Positions 54,690-64,000 of a stretch of DNA of 64,000 nucleotides are shown here, piece by piece. A program made the position numbers and the translations under genes. The notes below the pieces were generated by a model. It saw only the letters and a list, made by a program, of their open reading frames with translations. It did no database searches and was not told the origin of the DNA. How positions within the stretch are numbered: the first letter of the stretch is position 1; every line of letters starts with the position of its first letter. This DNA is from Apricaphanius iberus (lineage: Eukaryota > Chordata > Actinopteri > Cyprinodontiformes > Aphaniidae): the NCBI GenBank assembly GCA_028564705.1, contig JAPXFQ010002690.1:1084501-1148500 (forward strand), read 5' to 3'.

Positions 54690-57600
54690 TTGTTCATGAG
54701 CTGCTGGCAGTCTGTCAAAAGCATCCCAAACCCCCAAAAATTATAGGCATGTTTCCACTATGTTGGGAAAATTATTTAACTGAACATCGATTCATATATG
54801 AACTGTTTCATTCTTTTAATTATGTCTTGGCCTTTTTATATTCTCTTATACACTTCTCATTTACTAAAGGTGGAACAGCTAGATGATGCGTCTTAAAAAC
54901 TCCTGCTGCGGGGTTTTGTTTCGAATGTTTACATTTCTTTAAGGACTGTTTGCGTCTGACATCATTATCATTTTATGACTTACCCATTCGTTAAACTTAT
55001 AATTTTTTCTATCCTGGGTGGTGTGAGATAACCATTTGTTCAGTTTGTAAGAATTTTGATCCCTTAATGTTTTAATTCTGTGATTTCAATAAAAGGGGCA
55101 TGGGAAGATAGGTCGGCGGAGGAAGCCCATCAATCTTAGTTGGTATGAGTTTTCTCCCCATGTTGCATGAGAAATAAGACTTGTCTGTTTTTTCCTCAGA
55201 GTTTAGTAATTATTCGAATGCAATATCAGAACAAACAAAGACTCCTGTCGAACAGAGTAATTCATATTGTATGATAAAAAAAAAAAATTTAAACTTTTTT
55301 AGCAGTCAAAACCCTATGAAAATGCTTTTTGTACCCAAACAATTGAATAATGAAATCTTACAAATGCAGCAACAACAGTGAAACCGATCATTAAAATCTT
55401 TAAATAATTTATCCTGAAATAATTTATCACTGCCCATATACAACCTTACTTGAACGATTCTTGGATCTGCGTGGCAGGGTGAATCTGATCTCTGGGGGGA
55501 TCAGGGTAAACCAATAAATAAAAAATGGGTATTAGCTGGTCATTTAGCAGCAGCAGCATGTGGTAAACTTAGCGGTCAGTCCTCATGGGAGTATGGCTAA
55601 TAAGTCACCAGCTCGGAATGTCATTAGCTTAGAATGTCATTGTCCCTTGTCCTTTTCGATGCGCAGCTTTTGGATCTGTATCTGGATATGACATAAAAAG
55701 TGTGGCGGGCACTGTTTCTTCCCCAAAACAAAGTCATTCTTGCAAAGAGGGCTTATGAAAGAGCAGAACTCCTCACAGTGCCCCTCTTTTGTATGCTATT
55801 CTGCCACATAAGTTTAAAAGACGAAGCTGAATGGAAGATTTATGCATAATGAAAGATATAAATATATACAAAGATGTATACATATACATGTCATCAGTGT
55901 GTGCATGCACAGCTTTCCCAGATACTTGTGTTACCATGCAACAGCAAGACAGTATATATTTTTGTGTCTAAATCAAAATAACAATATAACTGCAATAGTT
56001 GTTGCTGTTTTGTAAAATAAATTGCCAATAAATCACATTCTGCATGTCTGTGTGTGTGTGGCAAAAATATGAAACTGTAAACTGAAGTAAATAAAACACA
56101 GTTAATAATATTGTAACCCTTTTAAAACAAGAATAATTTCAGTCCAAGTTTATCCACTGAAAATAAATGTCGAATTTATGCCATACATAAAAATGACATA
56201 AATGTATTTAATTTAAAGAATTCTGTAGGTCTTAAGCATCCAAACAAACAAACAAACAAAAAAAACAATAAAATTGGGCGGATTATTTGAAGCCCTTTCA
56301 ACCCTTTTTAATTAATATGATGACTAATTCTTTCTTGTACGGTCAGAAAAATAATATTTTTTTATCTGTTTATACTTAATGCTAAAGCATTGGTTTCTGT
56401 AATAAATGCAGGTGAACAGAAACAGAAATATCTGTAATATTATATTTACCTTGATATATGAAAATATTTTCATCAATCAACAGTCCTTCCAGTGGCAAAC
56501 GCATGAACATGAAAATGTGTATTTTCACGTATATCTTTTTCCCTTTTTTTAGTTTTCCATTTGATTTTCCAACCGAGAATACCTTTCAGTCCACCAAATT
56601 TGCCTCGCTCCAAGCCCTGCATGCACCATTATCCATAGTTTTATGATTTTCTGCGCCCCACTTTCAGACAGCAGGTTTTCCCAACTCACCCTCCAGTTTT
56701 GTCTCTTGTGATCTACTTGGCACTGTACAGTGTGAGCCTTTTCTGACAAAACTTAATTCATTTTATGTCTAATGATTTTTTGTTCTTACTAAACAAAAAG
56801 TATGTTTGCGGAATTAAACATGTAAATCTTTGTATCCAAGTAATGTTAGGGAGAGGAAAAATTCAAATCACAGCTGTGTTTTGACATGTGTTTTAATCAT
56901 ACTGAAGTAAAAATAAAAAAACATCACCATGAGCTTTCAACCAAGCTTTTAAACAGGCAAAACATAATACTAAAACTTCTAGGCTTTAGATGATACCGTG
57001 TTTCTGTCCAGCAGAGTTCATCCGACTGGTTTCATTCGTCTCTTTACCACATCATTAACGAGCCAACGAGGCTGAAAACTCCTCTAGCCTCAAACACGCA
57101 GATATGCAGGAAAACGAATCAGGAAAATAATATTCTTTAGGAGGAATTTTAATCTCCATTCGTAATGCTTTCCTAGGCTTTCTGTGTGAGGAGCATTTAT
57201 TATACATTAAAGTTTTCCTACAATAAATTTTTTTAATGCCTTTAAAATAATTATTTGGGTGCCTTAGTTTTTTTCCTCAACATCATCTTTGGAAATTCTT
57301 TTAAGTAAAAGGAAGACTACATTTCTAAATGCTGTACATAAATGATCCATTTCTCTATTATGTTTTTTTATTAATTTTCATAAACTGGGAATTCATTGTA
57401 ACCTATTCATGCTGGTTTGTCATGTGAATGTGACCGAGTGCATGAGACTTTGCAGGATGCACATTGTGTTGCATGTTTTGGGTGTTTTTAAACCAGCCTA
57501 GGGACCCAAAGCCAGTGAGTCAGTCAGTAATACTTTCTGTTTGCTGTCATGTTTCATAGCCTGTGATATACTTAAGTGAGAGGAATTTTAAAATGCCAAT

Positions 57601-57759
57601 TGTTGACCACACGTTGTGCTGTTACAGCTTGACTAATAAATACAGGAACACAGCAGTTGTTTCATTAATGTAACTGTGGTTACTTGTCATACTTGGCTTT
57701 GGTCGATCAGGAACTTCCAATTCAGGTGGAGCAGTGCAGCTTTTGACCTGGCTGTGGAA
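54690..57759. other. Unassigned AT-rich sequence
   Basis: About 3 kb with no gene or bounded repeat that I recognise. There are short TG and AAAC runs near 56045 and 56245. Confidence 0.45.
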
Positions 57760-57982
57760 CAGTGTTTCTTAACCCTGGTCTCAGGGACCACTATCCTTCA
57801 TGTTTTACCTTCATCTCTTCTCCAGCACACCTGATTTAAATGATATTTGTAGCTCTTGCATGCAATCAAGTTTTGCAGAAGCCTGTTAATCACTCAGTTA
57901 GTCAGGTCAGTTGTATGGCAGAAGGGAAATACCTAAAACCAGCAGGACAGTGGGTCATGAGAAACAGGCTTAAGAAACACTG
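57760..57982. mobile_element. hAT-type MITE
   Basis: The left end CAGTGTTTCTTAACCCTGGTC (57760) is matched by the right end ...CAGGCTTAAGAAACACTG (to 57982), the first 13 bases being exact inverted repeats. Further pieces inside (ACACCTGATTTAAAT, CAGGACAGTGGG) follow a layout common in fish hAT miniatures. The 8 bases on each side (CTGTGGAA and CTGCCACA) agree only partly, so the target duplication is doubtful. Confidence 0.72.
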
Positions 57983-60520
57983 CTGCCACATTTCACTTGA
58001 GGTATTTTGTTGGCATTTCTGGGGCGTATTGGGTATCTGGGTTGCTTTTAAGAAGTATGTTGTCCTTTTGTCTCCCAACACGAGCTGTGCCAGCATTCTT
58101 TGCACAAATTTAGAAATGTGGGTTGGACTGTGACAGGGCTACTCCTTTTCATCAATTCTGCAGTGAATTGCACCTGAAGTCATAGTCGTGGGATTCACAT
58201 TCGAATGGAGCATGTCTCATTTTAGAATCTCAGAACACACATGTTCTGCAGTTAGAATATGTGGTGCCTTTAAGCAGTAAACCTGAGTGTGCACTAGAGC
58301 AGCTTAGTGCTGCTGGGATGAGAATATGATCCACCAAGTTTGGGGTTCTTAACTGAAAAAAGGTGGACTGATCCCATTGGGTAGGTTGATAATTCGAGGA
58401 AAGATGTTCCTGAAGTTCCCACATACAAGCAAGTGAATTGGGCTTCCTGGTTCTGTATTTCTTTATTATGCTTTCCACATACAACCTAAAAAACAACTTA
58501 CAATGGTAAACCAACCGATGTCCAATGTAGAGGTGTGTGTGCGCTTTTATGTCTGAAGACTCTATTCCACAGGAAGCCCAGCTCATTATTATCTCTGCAT
58601 GCATGTTGCCTGATCATGACACTTATTTTAATGGCATTGGTGATTGTGCAATAACTGTTTTTGCTGCTTGGTGATATCCTTTGGGTTGCAGCCAACACAA
58701 TTTCAAAACAGTCAGGGAACAGTTTGATTATTCCTAATTGGAAACGCACTGAATTCTTGATGCACCCAAGGAAACCTTTCTATGACTAGGCAGGAACCAT
58801 ACATGTTCGTACTGTTTTTAATGCTGCTGTGCAATCTTATTGTACTGCAAAGGGGACCAAATTCTCAGCATATTAAGTGAATTAATTTAGTTTAAATATA
58901 ATTTCAGCTGGTCTGCACATTTAGATATTGTGCTAAAAGCAAACTTAAACTTGCTGGCTTTAGCTGAAAGGTAAAAACAAATATAATTACTCAGTGACAA
59001 ACTCTCGGGTGGCTTAAAATGCTCTAATTGAATGTGTCAAATGATTGTGTAAGAAATATTGGGCAATAATCTGTGATGCGTCTATAAACCCAGGAGGGCA
59101 GTGTCTGGATTTCACTGAATAAAACACTCTAAAATGTGACTTAGCTAGTGGTAAAAAAAACAAGTTGGTGTTCAGCAGAATATCAGGGAGCTTTTAAGGC
59201 TATTTTCCCTAAAACATTTGCCAGCCCTCTATGCCAAATGCTGCTACAACAGCAAATTATCAAAAGCGTAACAGTAACCATACAGTACATTGCTAAAATA
59301 TAGACTAATTTATAATGATTGTTTTGACAATTTCTTTCGTGGTGCGTTTTCATATCAAATTGTTTCAAACAAAATGCAGGATATAAAAGGTTACGGCTAA
59401 ACAGGAAACTGGATGTGGACGTAAACTACAGTATTTTGTTGGCCTGTCCACTGCAAATTCCTCAACATCAATAATTTTCATCTCAGCTTTATTAGCTCTC
59501 TATTTTTTGTGGCTCCAAAGCCAAAACCTCAAACTAACCGTGTCTCAATTGATAAACTATCAAATGGTGGAGTAAAGCAGACACTGCTTTAGAGAGTGAG
59601 TGTGTGCTCTTTGTCAGGAGATACAATTTCTGATGGGGATAAATCTGGCACAACACGCCACTGTATCACATAATCATGACCAAATAATGTGAAGATCTAC
59701 AGAGCTACTTCTGCTAATTAGTTAGCTCTAATTTAAGTCCAAAAACAGAATAACTGAATGATGCACACTTTAACACAGCAGTAACTCAAAACAAAATGTG
59801 CTAAAACAATACAGTGAATCAAAATGCAAAAACAAATACGGTGGTTTTGTACTCTTTGCACCACGACATGGGGGCTACTGGCTATTAGCAAGACCGAGCG
59901 TGGATGTGGAAATCACAATGGAGCGCATCTGAACAAGTGTAATGATGGTTTTACAAATTCAGCAGCCAAACAAAATGTCTAACTCACTGTGTGTCAGTTG
60001 GTAAACCATCAAACAGTTACCCTGGCACTGTATCACATCCTAACGCCCAGATAACCCCAGAGCAAGCATTTATTACTCACCAATCCAGTAGCAACACAGC
60101 TAGGTCCGCATTCATACATCCTGCTGTATCTCTAACATCGCTCACAGTGGCTCACCACACAAAACTGAAAAGTTGTAACACTGGGTTTTAGAAGCTAATC
60201 CTACGTTAACCCAAAGTGAGCAACAGTTTGACAGAAAATATCTTTCACAGCGGTGAAGGGAAGAAATGTTCTCTGACCTGTCTTCCTATCTTGCTGCTCT
60301 GCCGATGTAATACTTCAACTTTCCTTACGGCCAATTCGCACTGGGTGCAGAACGGATGCGCCGCGGTATGAATCATCATAACGAGCCTGTTGCTTTCAGC
60401 TCTTACCAGTCTCTTTTTCTTTGCTTCTACTGATAGCGTCTACTTTGGGGTTGAGACGCTGGCTGGGCTCAGCGTTCAAGTCTGCAGCAAACACTGGGCA
60501 TCACTGTTCGCCCAGTATGA
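57983..60520. other. Unassigned sequence
   Basis: No gene or bounded repeat recognised. Confidence 0.4.
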
Positions 60521-60524
60521 ATAA

Positions 60525-61045
60525 GAGGTTATTAAGCTTTACATTGCCATTTTAAAATCACTTCACTGGCTTCCTGTTTCTTTCAGGATTCAAATTAAAG
60601 TCTTGATGTTTGCATTTAAATGTTTAAATGGCTTAGCCACCCCTCCTTCCCCCCACCGGTCAGAGCTTTTAACTTCTCACACACCAGCTAGAACTTTGAG
60701 AACCAGCTTGCAGCTGCTTCTGGTTGTGCAACGAACTAAAGTCCTGCAGCGAGAGAGCATTTTTGGTGGTAGCCTCATAATTATGGAATAGTCTTCCAGT
60801 TAATATTAGGTCTGCTGAATCACTGGTTTTTCTTTTAAAAATTTATTGAAAACATATTTGTGATTGGGCTTTTAATCAAATATAGTCTTTGGTTACTTCT
60901 GTAGCATATTAAATTTGTTTTTGTTACTTCGAATGTCTGTTTTCTCATTTTTTATTCTTCGTATAAATGTTATCTTAGCTTGTGAAGAACTTTGGGCAGT
61001 TGCTACTGTTGGAAACGTGCTATCTAAAAAAATTTACCTTGACCG
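60525..61045 (+). mobile_element. L2/CR1-like LINE, 3' end
   Basis: From 60555 the frames give SLHWLPVSFRIQIKVLMFAFKCLNG-type residues, a TPARTLRTS segment and then LLVVQR, the C-terminal RT layout also seen at 1-357 and 30738-31097. An AT-rich 3' UTR follows and stops near 61045 after GAAGAACTTTGGGCAG. Stops and a frame change are present. Confidence 0.75.
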
Positions 61046-61419
61046 GTGAAGCTCTGGCAGCTTTCAGCTTGGGAACAGTTTCTTTTCTTTGCTTCTTTCT
61101 TTGCTTTTCTTAGTCCATCTGGAGAAGCATTCCGTAAACAGCAGAAGGACCCTCCCATGTAGTGACATCCCCAAAAACCAACATCAAAAATGGTGTTGTG
61201 TCACATAAATGAAAACACCTGTTTTATGGTGTAAAAGTTAGAGTGATTCTGCTTACAAAAGCCACACATTAATACGCTTTTTTTGTTAAGCAGAATTGTT
61301 TGCAGTGGGCTGGAAGAGGGAATTTTTTACTTTCAACATGCTCCAACAGGAAATTATGTCATGCATGAACCAGAAAGGTTTTTGGACTGTGAGGTTTTAG
61401 AGCATATTGGGTCAGGGTG
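61046..61419. other. Unassigned sequence
   Basis: Nothing recognised. Confidence 0.4.
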
Positions 61420-61565
61420 TCACGTGGTGTAATGGTTAGGGCATCCCACATGCAGAGAACTCAGCCCTTAACTTAGTTGTCCTGAGTTCAAGTCCCATTC
61501 TCACAGAACTTTTCTGCATGTCATCCCCCACTTCTCTCTTCATGTCTCTATTGGCCCTTTTCCAC
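61420..61565 (+). mobile_element. tRNA-derived SINE
   Basis: GTGGTGTAATGGTTAGGGC (A box) at about 61424-61442 and CTGAGTTCAAGTCCC (B box) at about 61482-61496 have tRNA spacing. They are followed by TTTCTGCATGTCATCCCCCACTTCTCTCTTCATGTCTCT, the body of a common fish tRNA-SINE. A clear A-tail or LINE-like tail is missing, so the copy is 3'-truncated or decayed. Confidence 0.75.
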
Positions 61566-64000
61566 TAGGGTCGCATTAGCCGCTAACATGTTTGATCAGT
61601 ACTGCCAAGAACAGGATGGTTGTATTTCTATCACCATCTCAGATGAACGGTAGTGGGCGAGGCCAGCTCCAGCAAAAACCATTCACAAAGTCATCATGAC
61701 AGCACCAATCTGAAAATCCAGGTCCATTCCTCTTGGGTCCTTACAAAAATCTGCCATCACTCACAGTTTTCGGACAACCCAGAAGCTGCAATTCTCTCCC
61801 CTGCTGCTGGCGAAGCTGCAGCCTGTATCGATGTAGATTCTCCCCGTCACCTTTCGGCTTCAGCTTTATCAAGCATAACAAGCCTCTCTAAACCATATAA
61901 AACACTTTATACAGCATTCAGTTTTTTAAAATATGGAACTACTTAAAGGAAAGAAAAATAAAACATTCTCTGATATTTTTAACTAAAACTGTTACTGTTA
62001 CACTCCGAGACATCACTTCAAACAAACAATCCCAGGCCAATCAGTGGCTACCACTGCTAGTTAAGCTGCCACTGACTTCACTTTAATGGACAAATCCGTC
62101 CATAGGTGGGCGTGCTAGTCGCTTTAGCATGCTTTGGACCAAGGTAGAGGTAGTCAAAAAAGCGGTCGTCTTGGACTGAACACAGGTAATGGAAACACAC
62201 CAGAATGGTTTTGAAGCTACCCATTCCAAACCATAAAAAAGCAACTATGGCCATAAAACCTTTTAAAAAGTATAGTGTACTGGGTCTTAAAGTTATAGCT
62301 ATATTTATATAGATTAAACCAAAATGGAGGAGAGGTTTCAAAAGGCTGTTTTTGTTTTATAAGACCCTATTGCTCTTGCTCTTATCTTAAGACCCTATGA
62401 GGCAAGTTAAGCATTTGAGTGTTCTGACACAAAAAGAAAGAAGGAAAAAGTATGTTTTAGGTGTGAACAAATTTTTGCCATTCCTCAGTGACAGGATTAT
62501 TCTGGAGAAACATGGGACATCTTTCAACCAAATACCATCAGAACTGGGCCAGACCACAACCAGGAATTTAAAATGCTAGACTGCTAACCTGAATCCAGTC
62601 AAATGAGGATAATCTGCTGTCTCAGATAATTAGCACATCATTCTCTGTCCTAGACCTAATTCTGTCAAATACAGCTTCAAGCAGGGTGCAGAAAAATGTG
62701 AAGATATTTTGCTTATTTCTCTGTGGAGCCACAACAGACATCACTGCTTACTTCCGATCCTCAAGGACACAGATCTGTACTGTGTGCTTAACCTCTGTTG
62801 TTAAATATAATAAAGAATGCATCATTGTGAGGTGTAGTGTCTGTGAGGGTGTGATCCATGAAGGAGAGACTATTATAAAAGCATCATAAATGAAAAGAGG
62901 GTCCCTAAACACCGCTGCAGCTCTTCTGCTATACATAATCACTGAAGAACCAGCACATTACAGAGCATCCAAACACAACACATCTCAGAAAGTCGACCAT
63001 TTAACCTTGACTTAAAGTCGACTTCCACCTACAGAAGATACATATTAACAATGGCATAAAGTAGAAATTGAAGCAGACTGAAGCAGACTAAGGAAGGACA
63101 TTACACCAGTTGAAGAAAAAAAAATGTCCTGATCCTTTTTTTAGCATATAATGTAAACCACAGGCAGACATAATCTAAATCTGCAGACTTTATTGGCATG
63201 TTTTATTTTATCTATAACATGTTAGCTTGTCTACGCTTTGATTTGGCATAATCTTTCCTACAAGTCATGGTATTTCAAAACCAACATACATTGATCAAGG
63301 ATAATATTATAACTACAGGAAGGAGAAGTGAAACAACAATTACCTCTTTGTTTTGGCACCTTTTAGTGGATGGCATGAGATGACTACTTGATGAGAATAG
63401 TTGACACTTAAAATACATCTTAGCAATAAAAAGTTGATAAAAGCAATAAAGGTTTAATTCTGAAATGTTGCCTTGATGAAAAGTGTGTTTATGCCCAAAT
63501 GTTTTTTATCTATTTTTGATATCACAAATCGGACATCTCATCTTTTAATTTATTGAATAGGACTGTTTGTATTGACCTGTTGTGACAATTTTTTTATATT
63601 GATTACAAAAATACCTTTTGATTTGTGAAATCTTTATTTAAAAAACTTTAATTAAACTACAAATTATTAAAACATCTCTCATATTCATAAATCCTATATT
63701 GTTTTGATGTTTTTGTGCTTTTAATGGCCCAGTGTGTAACAATTTCGGACCACTGTCGAGTGACTCTGTCAGGGCTGATCTGATCAGAGGATGGAAAATC
63801 AGGAAAGTGGACATAATTTTATGTCTGATCACTGTATTGTAAGTCATGAAGTAAGCTGAAACACCACAATTTATATTTTAACTTGGTTGTTGTTATCTTT
63901 TAGTAACCCTATAAAGTGCAGGCTGTGGTACCTTTCCACCAACTGTTCTTATCTTATTTCTAGGACCTTTTTTGACACAGCCTCCCCAAAGCAAAGATCA
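61566..64000. other. Unassigned sequence to the window end
   Basis: No gene, RNA or bounded repeat was recognised. Short frames at 61653-61946 and 62686-62889 lack motifs. Confidence 0.4.

Noticed and set aside
57752..57990. 8-bp target duplication around the hAT MITE
   Set aside because: The flanks CTGTGGAA and CTGCCACA agree at too few positions to be counted as a duplication.
58230..58604. 124-codon minus-strand frame as a gene
   Set aside because: No recognisable domain, poor composition and no neighbouring exon or promoter signal.
62686..62889. Cys-rich 67-codon frame resembling a zinc-binding domain
   Set aside because: The Cys spacing fits no zinc finger pattern I know, and no flanking exon was found.

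Overview
The window looks like ray-finned fish (teleost) nuclear DNA. It is AT-rich and has no bacterial-style gene spacing. Nearly everything recognisable belongs to fish transposon families: L2/CR1-like and Rex1-like LINEs, a Rex3 (RTE) LINE fragment, several Tc1-like elements, hAT and PIF/Harbinger-type termini, tRNA-derived SINEs and one nearly complete endogenous retrovirus. I found no convincing host protein-coding exon, so this is probably an intergenic or intronic stretch.

Layout. 0-9.3 kb: an L2-like LINE 3' end, an internally deleted Tc1 element between TA microsatellites, an unassigned GC-richer block, a Rex1/CR1-like LINE (about 4.1-5.6 kb), a hAT end, and a SINE joined to an L2 tail. 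9.3-14.9 kb: nothing identifiable. 14.9-16.8 kb: a Tc1-like transposon whose transposase gene has two nonsense codons and carries a reverse-orientation retroposon with an exact 15-bp target duplication. 18.0-34.9 kb: a minus-strand L2 LINE (SGNH-type ORF1, endonuclease, RT, 3' UTR), split by a minus-strand retrovirus at 18616-30737. 35.0-35.7 kb: Rex3. 37-49 kb: Tc1 fragments, an L2 tail, a 22-bp minisatellite and hAT ends. 49.8-51.5 kb: a hAT element with a perfect 8-bp target duplication. 51.9-54.7 kb: a LINE fragment and two miniature inverted-repeat elements, one with a tRNA-like segment inside. 57.8-61.6 kb: a hAT MITE, an L2-like 3' end and a tRNA-derived SINE. The rest is unassigned AT-rich sequence.

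The retrovirus is the centrepiece. It has TG...CA LTRs, a 4-bp target duplication (CTAT), a primer-binding site resembling tRNA-Ala and a polypurine tract. Gag is fully open, with a PPPY late motif and one CCHC knuckle. Pol lies in the same frame as gag behind one UGA stop, followed by a hairpin, which suggests stop-codon readthrough. A gamma-type Env has CXXC and CX6CC motifs. Only two further nonsense codons were seen, one in integrase and one just after the Env signal peptide, although the LTRs have diverged clearly and unevenly. A leader of about 1.8 kb and a pol-env gap of about 0.9 kb hold no recognisable gene.
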